From: Agreia bicolorata
Lineage (GTDB): Bacteria; Actinomycetota; Actinomycetes; Actinomycetales; Microbacteriaceae
Length of the DNA: 64,000 nt
Reading direction: 5' to 3'
Assembly (NCBI RefSeq): GCF_000938265.1
Contig: NZ_JYFC01000007.1
Span: forward strand, 62,001-126,000
A model generated the notes under the pieces. The model ran no database searches. It was given only the letters and a program-made list of their open reading frames with translations, and was not told the DNA's origin. Made by a program: the position numbers and the translations under genes. Shown piece by piece: positions 34,842-45,398 of this stretch (within the stretch, counting starts at the first letter, position 1; each line of letters starts with the position of its first letter).

Positions 34842-35446
34842 ATGGTCTCCTTTGCTGGGGCTTCGGGCACGCCGAGGCCGATGTCAGTGGTGGTCACGCC
34901 GCTCGACGTCTCAGCGAAGGAGACGACAGGCGTGAGTGTCAAGCCGGCGAAGGCGGCCTTCGCCTCGTCGGTGGGAAAGCCGCACGGGCCGACCGGTGCG
35001 TAGACCGGGTAGCTGCGTTCGCCCGGGTAGGTCAGCCAGACCAGCAGAGGATCCTCGAGCTGCAGCGTGCATACGACCGACGCATCGACCGGTGCGTTGG
35101 GCACGGCATAGGCGGTGAGAAGCTCGTCTAGTCCGCCGCTCACGGCGCTGACGGTGGTGGTCGCGAAACCGTCGTCGCCCACCGAGGTGGAGCAGACGGC
35201 TGCGCTCGACACGGTGACCTCCAGCTGATGCAGGTGCACGGCCTCGACGTCAAGTGGGCACCAGGCCGCGAGGTCGTCGGAGTCGGGGAACGCGGTGAGC
35301 GGAACCTTCGTGGTGGGCTGCGTGCCGCCCTGAATATCGCCCGACGGGGTCGGCGGCGACGTGGGCGTGTCGCTGCCCGCGGAGCACGCCGTCAGCGCAA
35401 GCGCCACGGAGAAGGCAGCCATTGCGAGCAGAACTGTCTTCTTCAC
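34838..35446 (-). CDS. Hypothetical lipoprotein
   Basis: Predicted extracellular lipoprotein, function unknown. Residues 1-20 form a lipoprotein signal peptide (KK then a hydrophobic stretch) with lipobox LTAC and Cys21. A short Pro/Thr linker leads to a domain with four further Cys (in AAWCPL, AAVCST, SVVCTL and GPCGFP), which could form two disulfides outside the cell. The start is GTG 35446. Situated 28 bp after the GNAT gene and coupled to the small acidic gene. Confidence 0.75.
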   Translation of the reverse strand: MKKTVLLAMAAFSVALALTACSAGSDTPTSPPTPSGDIQGGTQPTTKVPLTAFPDSDDLAAWCPLDVEAVHLHQLEVTVSSAAVCSTSVGDDGFATTTVSAVSGGLDELLTAYAVPNAPVDASVVCTLQLEDPLLVWLTYPGERSYPVYAPVGPCGFPTDEAKAAFAGLTLTPVVSFAETSSGVTTTDIGLGVPEAPAKETI

Positions 35447-35474
35447 GGGCGTCGGTCCTCCATGATCGGTGCGC

Positions 35475-35924
35475 TTACGCTTTCAGATCGTATGTGACCC
35501 ATTTGGTCTTCTCGGCGACTCGGTCGTAGAGACGCCGGGCCGTCTCGTTGTTCTTCGCGGTGATCCAGCGCACGACGAAGGCGTGGCGTTCGACGCCGAT
35601 CTCGCGCAGTCGCTCTATCAAAGCCGACCCTACTCCCTGGCCCCGCGCATCCGGACGCACGTAGAGGTCGTCGAGGTAGAGGCCGGTGCCGCCGGCGAGG
35701 GCATCGACGAACTCGCGGAAGTGCGCGAGCCCCAGCAGCTGGCCTGTCTCGTCGTCTACGGCGACCATGGCTTCGGCCAGGAGCGGCTCCGAAGTGAACC
35801 ACGACCATGCACGCACGGCCTTCTCATCGTTCAGCGGCGTCTCGTAGAAGTCGCAGTATCCCTCGAACAACTCGTGCCAGGCGAAGAAATCACGGTCTAT
35901 GACGGGTCTGATGGTGAATGCCAC
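35475..35924 (-). CDS. GNAT-family N-acetyltransferase
   Basis: Transfers an acetyl group from acetyl-CoA to an unknown amine. The 149 residues contain the acetyl-CoA loop LYVRPDARGQGVGSALIERL and an upstream LLGLAHFREF strand, complete for the fold. GTG 35924 follows AGGAG by six bases; the open frame upstream is rejected. It lies 31 bp after valS and heads the GNAT-lipoprotein-small protein-SIP group. Confidence 0.88.
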   Translation of the reverse strand: MAFTIRPVIDRDFFAWHELFEGYCDFYETPLNDEKAVRAWSWFTSEPLLAEAMVAVDDETGQLLGLAHFREFVDALAGGTGLYLDDLYVRPDARGQGVGSALIERLREIGVERHAFVVRWITAKNNETARRLYDRVAEKTKWVTYDLKA

Positions 35925-35955
35925 TGTTGCTCCTAGGGTGTGCGACAACGCTGTC

Positions 35956-38568
35956 TCAGCCGAGACTATCGGGCGCGAAGACGATCTCCTCGACGACAAG
36001 CTCAGTGCCGACACGGAAGGTAAGATCCTCGATCTTTCCCACGGCGCGCAGATCGTCGGTCGCCCTCTCGAGGATCTCGACGATCTCGGCGGGGGCGGCG
36101 ATCGTGGCGGATGAGACGGGGGCCTTCTGCGAGGCTTTGGCGTCGGTCTTCGCGCGGCGGATGCCGATCAGCGCCTGCCCTGCGAGGTGCAGCAGGTTCT
36201 CGTTCGAGGGGATGCCGTCGGCCGGCACGCCAGGAGCGTCGCGTGTGGTCGTGGGCCAGGATGCGACGTGCACAGAGCCGTCGTGAGTCCACGACCAGAC
36301 CTCTTCGGTGGCGAACGGCAGGAACGGCGCGAACAGCCGCAGCATCACGTCGGTGGCTGCGCGCAGGGCGAGAACGGCCGAAGCGCGGGCAGCGGGTTCG
36401 GTCGCCTCGCTGTAGGCGCGCTCCTTGACGAGTTCGAGGTAGTCGTCGCAGAACGTCCAGAAGAACGACTCGGTGGTCTCGAGCGCCCGGGCGTGGTCGT
36501 AGTTGGCGAACGCCTCGGTTGCCGTGGTGATGACCGCGTCGAGCGAGGTCAGCATCGACAGGTCGATGGGGTGTGTGACCTGGTGCTCGCCGGCCGGCAG
36601 TTCGAACCCGTAGACGAACTTGGCCGCGTTCAAGATCTTGATGGCGAGGCGGCGACCGATCTTGATCTGAGTCGGGTTCTGCGGGTCGAATGCCGCGTCG
36701 GTTCCGAGGCGGCTCGAGGCCGCCCAGTACCTTACGGCGTCGGAGCCGTGCTGCTTCAGCACGTCGGCCGGGGTGACGACGTTGCCCTTCGACTTCGACA
36801 TCTTCTTGCGGTCGGGGTCGACGATGAATCCGCTGACCGCCGCGTGCTTCCAGGGCTTCTCGTTGTCTTCGAGGGTGGCGCGCAGCAGGGTGGAGAACAG
36901 CCAGGTGCGGATGATGTCCTGGCCCTGAGGGCGCAGGTCGAAGGGGTAGACGCGCTCGAAGAGGTCTTCGTCGCGCTTCCATCCGCCGGCCAGCTGGGGG
37001 GTCAGCGACGACGTTGCCCACGTGTCCATCACGTCGACCTCACCCTGGAACCCGCCGGCGACGCCGCGCTGGCTCTCGTCATAGCCGGGAGCCGCATCCG
37101 ACGACGGATCGACGGGCAGTGACGAGGCGTCAGGGAAGATGGGTTCATCGAATACGGGGTTGCCATCGGCGTCGAGGGGGTACCAGACGGGCAGTGGCAC
37201 GCCGAAGAAGCGCTGGCGTGAGATCAGCCAGTCGCCGGTGAGGCCTCCGACCCAGTTGTCGAAGCGCACCTTCATGAACTCGGGGTGCCACGAGATCTCT
37301 TTGCCGAGCTCGAGCAGCCGCGAACGCAGCTCTTCGTTGCGCGCGCCATTCGTGATGTACCACTGGCGGGTCGACACGATCTCGAGGGGCTTGTCGCCCT
37401 TCTCGAAGAACTTCACGGGGTGCATGATGGGCCGGGGCTCGCCGATCATCTCGCCTGACTCGCGGAGCAGCTCGACGATCGTCTGCTTGGCCGAGAAAAC
37501 CGTCTTGCCGGCGAGCTGCGCGTAGGCCGCCTTGCCTGCCTCCGATGTGATCGCCAACGGCGCATCCGAGACGATGCGGCCGTCGAAGCCGATGACCGCG
37601 CGGATGGGCAGGTCGAGGTCGCGCCACCAGATCACGTCGGTCAGGTCGCCGAAGGTGCAGATCATGGCGATGCCTGAGCCCTTGTCCTGCTGGGCGAGGT
37701 GGTGGGCCACCACGGGAAGCTCGACATCGAAGAGGGGCGAGCGCACCGTGGTTCCGATGAGGTCGGCGTAACGCGGGTCATCCGGATGCGCGACGAGCGC
37801 CACGCAGGCCGGCAGCAGTTCAGGGCGGGTCGTCTCGATGAAGATGTCGCCGGCGGGGCCGTGGAATGCGAGCCGGTGATACGCGCTCGGCTGTTCTTTG
37901 TCTTCGAGCTCGGCCTGAGCGACCGCGGTGCGGAAGGTCACGTCCCACAGCGTCGGTGCCATGGCCTGGTATGCCTCGCCGCGCTCGACGTTGCCGAGAA
38001 AGGCGAGCTGGCTGGCCCGCAGGGACTCGTCGCCGATCGTGCGGTAGGTCTGGGTCCAGTCGACCGACAGGCCCAGTTCGCGCCACAGCGCCTCGAACTG
38101 CTTCTCGTCTTCGACGGTCAGCCGTTCGCAGAGTTCGATGAAGTTGCGGCGAGAGACGGGCTTCTGATCGGCCGCCTTAGAGCTCTTGTTGTCGCCGCCC
38201 TCGAACGGCGGGGTGAAGTCGGCCTCGTAGGGCAGCGACGGGTCGCAGCGAACGCCGTAGTAGTTCTGAACCCGGCGTTCGGTGGGAAGACCGTTGTCGT
38301 CCCACCCGATGGGGTAGAACACGCTCTTGCCGCGCATGCGCTGGAATCGCGCGATGACGTCGGTGTGGGTGTACGAGAAGACATGCCCGATGTGCAGCGA
38401 GCCGGAGGCGGTGGGCGGGGGAGTATCGATGGAGTACACGCCCTCGCGGGTGGCCGCATCGCGGTCGAAGAGATACGTGCCCTGGGCCTCCCAGGTCTCT
38501 CCCCACTTGCTCTCGAGGCCTTCGAGCACGGGCTTCGCAGGAATGGAAGAGGGCACGGAGTCAGTCAC
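35956..38568 (-). CDS. valS: Valine--tRNA ligase
   Basis: Class I synthetase charging tRNA-Val. The 870 residues have the HIGH box (59-62, SGSLHIGHV), a CP1 editing domain (about 200-330), the KMSKS box in KKMSKSKGN (about residue 590) and an anticodon-binding domain. GTG 38568 is preceded by AAAGGA. No T-box leader is visible upstream, unlike ileS; the candidate -10 is TATCCT at 38639-38634. Length matches the actinobacterial ValS. Confidence 0.96.
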   Translation of the reverse strand: MTDSVPSSIPAKPVLEGLESKWGETWEAQGTYLFDRDAATREGVYSIDTPPPTASGSLHIGHVFSYTHTDVIARFQRMRGKSVFYPIGWDDNGLPTERRVQNYYGVRCDPSLPYEADFTPPFEGGDNKSSKAADQKPVSRRNFIELCERLTVEDEKQFEALWRELGLSVDWTQTYRTIGDESLRASQLAFLGNVERGEAYQAMAPTLWDVTFRTAVAQAELEDKEQPSAYHRLAFHGPAGDIFIETTRPELLPACVALVAHPDDPRYADLIGTTVRSPLFDVELPVVAHHLAQQDKGSGIAMICTFGDLTDVIWWRDLDLPIRAVIGFDGRIVSDAPLAITSEAGKAAYAQLAGKTVFSAKQTIVELLRESGEMIGEPRPIMHPVKFFEKGDKPLEIVSTRQWYITNGARNEELRSRLLELGKEISWHPEFMKVRFDNWVGGLTGDWLISRQRFFGVPLPVWYPLDADGNPVFDEPIFPDASSLPVDPSSDAAPGYDESQRGVAGGFQGEVDVMDTWATSSLTPQLAGGWKRDEDLFERVYPFDLRPQGQDIIRTWLFSTLLRATLEDNEKPWKHAAVSGFIVDPDRKKMSKSKGNVVTPADVLKQHGSDAVRYWAASSRLGTDAAFDPQNPTQIKIGRRLAIKILNAAKFVYGFELPAGEHQVTHPIDLSMLTSLDAVITTATEAFANYDHARALETTESFFWTFCDDYLELVKERAYSEATEPAARASAVLALRAATDVMLRLFAPFLPFATEEVWSWTHDGSVHVASWPTTTRDAPGVPADGIPSNENLLHLAGQALIGIRRAKTDAKASQKAPVSSATIAAPAEIVEILERATDDLRAVGKIEDLTFRVGTELVVEEIVFAPDSLG

Positions 38569-38656
38569 GGCGGGGAGTCCTTTGGTATGGGCGGCACCGT
38601 GTCGATGATGAGGTGCCTGAATGTCAGTCCCTAAGGATACTCTCCCCGCCGCCGCC

Positions 38657-40504
38657 TCAGCTCGGTGTCACCTCAGGGCCGAGCTCGCGTGTCAGACGCT
38701 CGAGCTCTCGTCGCAGTTCGATCGGAAACCGCGTCTCGTCGAAGGTTCCGAAGTAGTCGGCGATTTCCGCCGCTTCTCGTCGCCACGCCGTCTTGTCTAG
38801 ATCGATGATTCCGCGTATCTCGTCGACATCGAGCGAGAGCCCGTCGAGGTTCAGCTCGTGCGCCAGCGGAAGGCCTCCGATGGGAGTGGCTCGAGCGGCC
38901 AGGTCGCCCTCGAGTCGCCCAACGATCCACTCGATGACCCGGGCATTCTCCGAGAATCCCGGCCAGATGAATCGGCCGTCGGCGTCCGTGCGGAACCAGT
39001 TCACCGAGAAGATTGCCGGCGCGTTCTCGCCCAGCCGCTCGCCCATCGCGATCCAGTGCGCGAAGTAGTCGGCCATGTTGTAGCCGGTGAACGGCAGCAT
39101 GGCGAAGGGATCGTGGCGCAAGACGCCCACCTCGCCGGTGGCTGCCGCGGTCGTCTCCGACGCCATCGTCGCGCCCATAAACACGCCCTGCTGCCACGTT
39201 CTCGCCTGCGAGACGAGCGGCACGGTGCTCGGGCGGCGCCCTCCGAAGAGGATCGCGTCGATGACAACTCCGTCGGGCGAATTCCAGTCATCGGCGATCG
39301 TGGGGCACTGATCGGCGGCGACCGTGAATCGGCCGTTCGGGTGCGCGGCGCGGGTTCCGGATGCGGGGGTCCAGTCGTTTCCCGCCCAGTCGGTCGCGTG
39401 GGCGGGCGGCGTGTCTGTCAGGCCCTCCCACCACACATCTCCGTCGTCGCGCAGGGCGACATTCGTGAAGATCGTGTTGCCCCAGATCGTCTTCGTGGCG
39501 ACGGGATTGGTCGAGAGTCCCGTTCCCGGTGCCACGCCGAAGAAGCCGCGCTCGGGATTGATCGCACGGAGCCTCCCGTCCGGGCCGGGGCGCATCCACG
39601 CGATATCGTCGCCGATGGTCTCGACCTTCCACCCCGGAATCGTGGGTGCCAGCATGGCCAGATTGGTCTTGCCGCAGGCCGAAGGAAAAGCGGCGGCCAG
39701 GTGGAACACTCTGTTCTCGGGTGAGGTGACCCGCACGATCAGCATGTGCTCGGCCATCCAGCCCTCGTCGCGGGCCATCACGCTGGCGATGCGCAGCGCG
39801 AAGCACTTCTTTCCGAGCAGAGCATTCCCGCCGTATCCCGAGCCGAACGACCAGATCTCGCGGCTTTCAGGAAAGTGGCAGATGTACTTGTTCTCGTTGT
39901 TCGGCCAAGCGGAGTCGTCGTGGCGCACTCCGTCGTCGTCGACCAGCGGAGCGCCGACGCTGTGCAGAGCGGGCACCCACGGGGTTCCGGGTGTGATCGC
40001 CTCGAGCGCCGCGTCGCCCATGCGCGTCATCAGCGCCATGCTCGCGACGACGTATGGCGAGTCCGTGATCTGCACGCCGAACTGCGACAGAGCGCCGCCG
40101 ATCGGCCCCATCGAGAAGGGGATGACGTACATCGTGCGGCCGCGCATGCTGTGTGAGAAGAGTTCAGAGAGCTCGAGGCGCATGATCGACGGATCGCGCC
40201 AGTTGTTGGTCGGGCCGGCATCGTCGGGGTCGACCGAGCAGATGAAGGTGCGGTCCTCGACCCGGGCCACGTCGGCCGGATCGCTGCGCGCGAGAAAACT
40301 GTTCGGCCGCCATTCCGGGTTCAGACGGATCAGTGTTCCCTGGGCGACCATCTCCTTGGTCAGGCGGTCCCATTCCGCGGTCGATCCGTCGACCCAGACG
40401 ACCTCGTCGGGTGTGGTGAGGCGAGCGATATCGTCGACCCAGTCGGCGATCTCCGGGTTGCGATGGTTGAGGGGCGGCGTGGTCCTCGTTGCGAGCATTG
40501 TCAT
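38657..40504 (-). CDS. pckG: Phosphoenolpyruvate carboxykinase (GTP)
   Basis: Converts oxaloacetate and GTP to PEP at the head of gluconeogenesis. The 615 residues contain [12 protein letters not shown] (P-loop with the reactive Cys), the metal and substrate patterns [15 protein letters not shown] and [18 protein letters not shown], and [13 protein letters not shown]-type length and motifs exclude the ATP enzyme. ATG 40504 has AGGAG just upstream; ATG 40498 is an alternative. It is divergent from a RamB-like regulator of carbon metabolism, a suggestive pairing. Confidence 0.95.
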   Translation of the reverse strand: MTMLATRTTPPLNHRNPEIADWVDDIARLTTPDEVVWVDGSTAEWDRLTKEMVAQGTLIRLNPEWRPNSFLARSDPADVARVEDRTFICSVDPDDAGPTNNWRDPSIMRLELSELFSHSMRGRTMYVIPFSMGPIGGALSQFGVQITDSPYVVASMALMTRMGDAALEAITPGTPWVPALHSVGAPLVDDDGVRHDDSAWPNNENKYICHFPESREIWSFGSGYGGNALLGKKCFALRIASVMARDEGWMAEHMLIVRVTSPENRVFHLAAAFPSACGKTNLAMLAPTIPGWKVETIGDDIAWMRPGPDGRLRAINPERGFFGVAPGTGLSTNPVATKTIWGNTIFTNVALRDDGDVWWEGLTDTPPAHATDWAGNDWTPASGTRAAHPNGRFTVAADQCPTIADDWNSPDGVVIDAILFGGRRPSTVPLVSQARTWQQGVFMGATMASETTAAATGEVGVLRHDPFAMLPFTGYNMADYFAHWIAMGERLGENAPAIFSVNWFRTDADGRFIWPGFSENARVIEWIVGRLEGDLAARATPIGGLPLAHELNLDGLSLDVDEIRGIIDLDKTAWRREAAEIADYFGTFDETRFPIELRRELERLTRELGPEVTPS

Positions 40505-40640
40505 GATTCTCCTGTGAATGAATGCGTCGATCTGGAATGCGAGGAGGAAAAATCCTTCGTGATCTCCACGATGAGCCCATTCGGGCGTAGATTTGGAGAA
40601 ATCGCTAGAAAAGAATTGGCGATCTTGACAGGAGGGCAAT

Positions 40641-42080
40641 GTGGCCGCCGAAACCGATCTGATCACGCTGGGCAGGCGCATCCGGCACCATCGCAAACAA
40701 TCGGGCCTCACGCTCGATCAGTTGGGGGCACGGGTGGGGGTCGTCGGGAGCCAGCTCTCTCTCGTCGAGAATGGCCGAAGAGAGCCCCGGCTCGTGTTGC
40801 TGCAGAACATCGCAAGCGAGCTCGGCGTTCCTCTCGCCGATCTGCTCTCGGGTGATGCTCCGGATGCCCGGACCGCCCTGGAGATCGAGCTGTCTCGAGC
40901 TCAGCGCGGGCCGCTCTACGCGTCGCTCGGCCTTCCCGTCGTGCCCGCATCGCGCAGTCTGCCCACGGAGACGCTCGAGTCGCTGGTGGGCCTGCACCGC
41001 GAACTCATGCGCCGAGCGAATCGCGCAGTCGCGACGCCGGAGGAGGCGCGCAGGGCGAACACCGAACTTCGGCTCCGGATGCGCGAGCGCAACAACTACC
41101 TGCCCGATATCGAGAAGATCGCCACGGAGGCGCTCGCGAAGGTCGGCCATGTCGGGGGCGCGCTCACTCACCGCAGCGTGAGCCTGCTGGCCGAGAGCCT
41201 CGGGTTCAGCCTCATCCATGTCGACGACCTGCCGCACTCAGCGCGGTCGGTGATCGACCTCGAGAACGGGCGGATCTATCTGCCACCGGCCTCGATTCCC
41301 GGCGGGCACGGATTGCGCTCGATGGCACTGCAGGCGATGGCGCACAGGCTTCTCGGGCACCAGCCTCCCGAGAGCTACGCCGAGTTCCTGCAGCAACGGC
41401 TCGAGATCAACTATTTCGCCGCCGCCTGCCTGATGCCGCACGACGCCTCGGTGCGTTTCTTACGCGCCGCGAAGGAGCGTCGCGATCTGTCGGTCGAGGA
41501 CTTCCGTGATGCTTTCGGAGTGACGCACGAGGCCGCGGCACTGCGCCTCACGAATCTGAGCACGGAGCAACTCGGCCTGTCGATGCACTTTCTGCGCGTC
41601 GCAGACGACGGCGCTATTCAGAAGGCGTACGAGAATGACGGCCTCGCGCTGCCGATGGATGTGACGGGCGCGATTGAAGGTCAGCTCGTGTGCCGCTTCT
41701 GGGCATCTCGCGCGGCGCTGCATCGAACGAACCGCACCACGGAGTTCTACCAATACACCGATACTCCGGGCGGAACGTTCTGGTGCGCGACGCAGACGGG
41801 AAAGACCGATGCCGGTGAGTTCTCGATCAGCGTAGGAGTGCCGTTCGCCGAGGCGAAGTGGTTCCGGGGCAGAGACACGACCGTGCGGGCGCAGTCCCGC
41901 TGCCCCGACGAGTCATGCTGCCGCAGGCCTGACGACGATCTCGCGGCGCGCTGGAGAGACAGGGCTTGGCCCAGTGCGCGGCTGCACGCCCATATTCTGT
42001 CGCCGCTTCCGCAGGGTGAGTTCCCTGGCGTCGACACCCTCGAGGTCTACGAGTTCCTGGAGTCGCACTCCGCGAAGTGA
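40641..42080 (+). CDS. ramB: ScfR/RamB-family transcriptional regulator (XRE helix-turn-helix)
   Basis: DNA-binding regulator of acetate and central carbon metabolism in relatives (mycobacterial and corynebacterial RamB). The 479 residues have an N-terminal XRE helix-turn-helix (about 8-65, [20 protein letters not shown]), an IrrE/metallopeptidase-like middle region in which the zinc motif is lost ([11 protein letters not shown]), and the C-terminal ScfR domain with four Cys in RCPDESCC and FWC. GTG 40641 has AGGAGG six bases upstream. The intergenic 40505-40640 is AT-rich with an imperfect dyad (GATTTGGAGAAATC, 40590-40603) that is a candidate operator. Confidence 0.8.
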   Translation: MAAETDLITLGRRIRHHRKQSGLTLDQLGARVGVVGSQLSLVENGRREPRLVLLQNIASELGVPLADLLSGDAPDARTALEIELSRAQRGPLYASLGLPVVPASRSLPTETLESLVGLHRELMRRANRAVATPEEARRANTELRLRMRERNNYLPDIEKIATEALAKVGHVGGALTHRSVSLLAESLGFSLIHVDDLPHSARSVIDLENGRIYLPPASIPGGHGLRSMALQAMAHRLLGHQPPESYAEFLQQRLEINYFAAACLMPHDASVRFLRAAKERRDLSVEDFRDAFGVTHEAAALRLTNLSTEQLGLSMHFLRVADDGAIQKAYENDGLALPMDVTGAIEGQLVCRFWASRAALHRTNRTTEFYQYTDTPGGTFWCATQTGKTDAGEFSISVGVPFAEAKWFRGRDTTVRAQSRCPDESCCRRPDDDLAARWRDRAWPSARLHAHILSPLPQGEFPGVDTLEVYEFLESHSAK

Positions 42081-42088
42081 TCGCGCGT

Positions 42089-42688
42089 CTACAGGGCGGC
42101 GAATCCGGCCAGAACGGGCGACAGTGCCCGTTCCAGGTGCGACGCGAGCGATCCTCGTCCGGGGCCGGCCTCGGCCCAGCTCGTCATGGCTGCGACGACG
42201 GCTCCTAGGCAGGCGAACGACAGGCTGCGCGAGAGCGCGGCCGGGGCAGAGTCGCCGAGGCACCGCTCGATGACGTTCGACAGGCGCGTGGCCCGACCGA
42301 TGACTGATGCCAGCACCTCGTGTGTGCTGCCGATGAGCTCGAAGTGGGTGAGCACCCAGGGCACGTCGGAGGGACCGAGGCGGCCCGCGGCGTCGAGGAG
42401 TGCATCGTGGAGCAGCGCGATCCGCCGGGAGGCCGCACCCGCGCTCGCGGCCTCGAGAGAGGTTGCGACGCGGTCGATGCTCGCGTCGAGCCCGACCCAG
42501 AAGACGTCGCTCTTGGCGGCAAAGTAGTTGAAGAACGTGTTGCGGCTCACCCCTGCGCGGGTGCTGATCTGCTCGACGGTGGTGCCGGCATAGCCGTTCT
42601 CGAGAAAGAGTTCGAACGCGGCCTCTTCGAGAAGCGACGGCGACCCGACGCGGGGACGCCCTCTCATGGCGCGCGGCGCATCCGTCAT
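42089..42688 (-). CDS. TetR-family transcriptional repressor
   Basis: A 199-residue regulator with N-terminal helix-turn-helix GYAGTTVEQISTRAGVSRNT followed by FFNYFAAKSD, and a variable ligand-binding C-terminal domain. GAGAGGA precedes the ATG. It is divergent from the peptide ABC importer, 107 bp apart, so it probably represses that operon; I do not find a convincing palindrome. Candidate -10 for the importer is TAGGGT at 42741-42746. It converges with ramB, eight bases apart. Confidence 0.88.
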   Translation of the reverse strand: MTDAPRAMRGRPRVGSPSLLEEAAFELFLENGYAGTTVEQISTRAGVSRNTFFNYFAAKSDVFWVGLDASIDRVATSLEAASAGAASRRIALLHDALLDAAGRLGPSDVPWVLTHFELIGSTHEVLASVIGRATRLSNVIERCLGDSAPAALSRSLSFACLGAVVAAMTSWAEAGPGRGSLASHLERALSPVLAGFAAL

Positions 42689-42795
42689 GGGCGCATCCTC
42701 TCATTGTCGCTTTGTTGGGCTGAGTCTATTTAAAACCGCCTAGGGTAGAACGTGCGTCTCGCGATCGAGGCATCCCCACCCGAGAGAAGTTCATC

Positions 42796-44427
42796 ATGTT
42801 TTCGCGCCCCGGATCGTTCCGCATCGCAGGTTCCCTCGCACTCGTCGTCAGCGCCGCACTCGTGCTGGCGGGTTGCTCGGCGTCGTCGGGCGCTGGCGAG
42901 AAAGTCGAGGGCGGCACGATCACTTTCGGCGTCGATGTCGACCCCGTGGGGCACCTCGACGTGCATTCCTCGCAGCTCGATATCAACGCCATCCTTCAGC
43001 GACCCGTGTTCGACTCCCTGGTCTCGCAGACGCCCGACGGCACCATCGTTCCGTGGCTGGCGACGAAGTGGCAGGTGTCCGACGACCAGCTCCAGTACAC
43101 CTTCACACTGCGCGATGACGTGACGTTCTCCGACGGAGAGAAGTTCGATGCGGCCGCGGTCAAGGCCAACTTCGACCACCTCGTCGACCCGGCCACCGAG
43201 TCGGCCCAGGCATCCAGTCTCATCGGCGGCGCCTACTATGCCGGCACCGAGGTGATCGACCCCACAACCGTTCGCGTCAGCTTCACGCAGCCGTATGCGC
43301 CGTTCCTCGCGAATGCCGCATCGGTGGAACTCGGCTTCTATTCGCCGAAGGTGCTCGCCGAGCACGCCAACGAGTTGAAGGCGGGCGGCCCCGGCATCTC
43401 CGTCGGTTCCGGACCGTTCATCCTGTCGAAGTACACTCCCGGCAGCGAACTCGTATACACGAAGAACCCCAACTACAACTGGGCGCCGGAGGGTGCCACG
43501 GCGCAGGGGCCGGCGAACATCGACGAGCTCGACGTGAAGATTCTGCCGGAGAGCTCAGTGCGTACCAGTGCGCTCACGTCGGGCCAGGTCGACGTGATCG
43601 GCGACACCGCGCCCTCAAGCCTTCCGCAGATCGGCGACGGCTTCACCGTCACGCCGACAGAGTCTCCCGGCGTGCCGTACTCGCTCTATCTCAATGTCAC
43701 GCGTCCAGTCTTCTCCGATGTCGCCGTGCGCAAGGCCTTCGCCGGAGGCTTCGACCTCGATGCGGCCGTGAAGGCGGTGTTCAACGACAGCTATCAGCGG
43801 GCGTACTCCATTCTCGGGCCGACGACGCCCGATTCCTACGACGCGGCCCTCGAGAAGAGCGCGTCGTTCGATGCCGACGCGGCGAACGACGCCTTGGATG
43901 CCGCGGGCTGGTCCGAGCGCGACTCCGACGGGTACCGAACGAAGAACGGCGAGCGCCTGAGCGCGCGGTGGATCTCGTACACGCCGGTCAACGAAGACAA
44001 CGCCAACCTCGCCAACCTGATTCAAGATGGACTGAAGAAGATCGGCTTCGAGGTGGTGCACGATCAGCTCGAGCCCGGTGCATACCTCGACGCGTACCTG
44101 GCCGGAGACTATGACCTCACTGACTGGGGCTTCCTGTCGGCCGACGCCGATGTGCTGCGCAGCCACCTCGGAACGGGCGGCTATCAGAATGCATCGCACC
44201 TGAGCGATCCCGAGATCGATGCGACCCTCGCCTCGGCGGTCGCCACGACCGATACCTCGAAGCGTGCAGAGCTGTACACGAAGCTGCAGCAGTGGAACGC
44301 GGAGAACGCCGTGATCGTGCCGCTGTACGTGCCCGAGTACATCCTCGCCTCGAGCAAGAAGGTCGGCGGCATCGAGGTCGACATCCACGGCTGGCCGCTG
44401 TTCTCCGGGGCCTACGTCACGAAGTAG
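42796..44427 (+). CDS. Peptide/nickel-type ABC transporter substrate-binding lipoprotein
   Basis: Extracytoplasmic solute-binding protein, SBP_bac_5 (DppA/OppA) family, 543 residues. A signal peptide ends in the lipobox LAGC with Cys27. The family core includes TITFGVDVDPVGHLD, the WQVSDDQLQYTFTLRDDVTFSDG signature region and YLNVTRP. The ligand cannot be inferred. AGAGAAG precedes the ATG. First gene of the importer: binding protein, two permeases, double ATPase. Confidence 0.9.
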   Translation: MFSRPGSFRIAGSLALVVSAALVLAGCSASSGAGEKVEGGTITFGVDVDPVGHLDVHSSQLDINAILQRPVFDSLVSQTPDGTIVPWLATKWQVSDDQLQYTFTLRDDVTFSDGEKFDAAAVKANFDHLVDPATESAQASSLIGGAYYAGTEVIDPTTVRVSFTQPYAPFLANAASVELGFYSPKVLAEHANELKAGGPGISVGSGPFILSKYTPGSELVYTKNPNYNWAPEGATAQGPANIDELDVKILPESSVRTSALTSGQVDVIGDTAPSSLPQIGDGFTVTPTESPGVPYSLYLNVTRPVFSDVAVRKAFAGGFDLDAAVKAVFNDSYQRAYSILGPTTPDSYDAALEKSASFDADAANDALDAAGWSERDSDGYRTKNGERLSARWISYTPVNEDNANLANLIQDGLKKIGFEVVHDQLEPGAYLDAYLAGDYDLTDWGFLSADADVLRSHLGTGGYQNASHLSDPEIDATLASAVATTDTSKRAELYTKLQQWNAENAVIVPLYVPEYILASSKKVGGIEVDIHGWPLFSGAYVTK

Positions 44428-44440
44428 GCGGGCGCTGACA

Positions 44441-44454
44441 TAGAGTTCGGGGCA
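44441..44454 (+). promoter_or_regulatory. Leaderless internal promoter before the first permease
   Basis: TAGAGT (44441-44446) lies seven bases before ATG 44454, so the permease and ATPase genes may be transcribed separately from the binding protein. Confidence 0.4.
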
Positions 44455-45398
44455 TGATCTTTCGGCGCATTCTCGCGCGGGTCGCGGGAATGCTCGTGGT
44501 CGTATGGGGCGCGGCGACCGCGGCGTTTCTCGTTCTGAAGTTGGTTCCCGGCGATCCCGTCGATGTGATGCTCGGCGTCTCTGCGCAGGCGTCGCCCGAA
44601 CTCAAACAGTCGATCCGTGCAGAGCTCGGCCTCGATCAGCCGCTGCTCGTGCAGTACGTGTCGTACCTGTCACGACTCGTTCGCGGCGACTTCGGCACCA
44701 GCTACCAGCTGAGGCTGCCGGTGACCGACGTTATCGGCCAGCAGCTCGGTTATACGCTTCAGCTGGCCGCGGCGTCGCTGGCCCTGGCACTCGTCATCGC
44801 TCTCGCGGGCGCGGTTCTGGTGCACGGGCGGGCCGCACGCGGAGTGTTCTCGGTGCTCGAACTGCTGGCCATCAGCTCACCGCCGTTCTGGATCGGCCTC
44901 GTGCTTCTGAGCGTCTTCGCTTTCGGGCTGGGCTGGTTTCCGGTGGCCGGCGCAGACGGCATCCAGAGTCTTGTTCTACCCGCCATGACCATCGCTCTGC
45001 CGGTCGCCGGAATTCTCGGGCAGGTGCTGCGAACAGGGCTCGAAGACGCGGAGGAGCAGCCCTTTGCCACCACCGCCAGGGCGCGCGGAGCCGGTCCCGC
45101 GCGGCTTGTGCTGCGGCACACGCTGCGCCACGCGGCGATTCCGGCGCTCACTCTGGCCGGCTACATCGTGGGCTCCCTCCTCGGCGGAGCCGTCATCGTC
45201 GAGTCGGTCTTCGCGCGGCCCGGCCTGGGGCGGGTGGCGCTCGCGGCGATCACGAACCGCGACCTGCCCGTGGTGATGGGAATCATCGTCTTCACGGCGA
45301 TCGTCTTCGTGCTCGTCAATCTCCTGGTCGACCTCGCCTACCGGGCGATCGATCCGCGCATCGCCCCGCCCACCACGGCCATCCGGGGTGCACGATGA
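44454..45398 (+). CDS. ABC transporter permease (DppB type)
   Basis: Inner-membrane channel half of the importer. The 314 residues have six helices, the typical N-terminal cytoplasmic start FRRILARVAG followed by a loop with VPGDPVDVMLG, and the EAA motif TTARARGAGPARLVLRHTLR near residue 210 that contacts the ATPase. It overlaps the next permease by ATGA. Confidence 0.92.
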   Translation: MIFRRILARVAGMLVVVWGAATAAFLVLKLVPGDPVDVMLGVSAQASPELKQSIRAELGLDQPLLVQYVSYLSRLVRGDFGTSYQLRLPVTDVIGQQLGYTLQLAAASLALALVIALAGAVLVHGRAARGVFSVLELLAISSPPFWIGLVLLSVFAFGLGWFPVAGADGIQSLVLPAMTIALPVAGILGQVLRTGLEDAEEQPFATTARARGAGPARLVLRHTLRHAAIPALTLAGYIVGSLLGGAVIVESVFARPGLGRVALAAITNRDLPVVMGIIVFTAIVFVLVNLLVDLAYRAIDPRIAPPTTAIRGAR

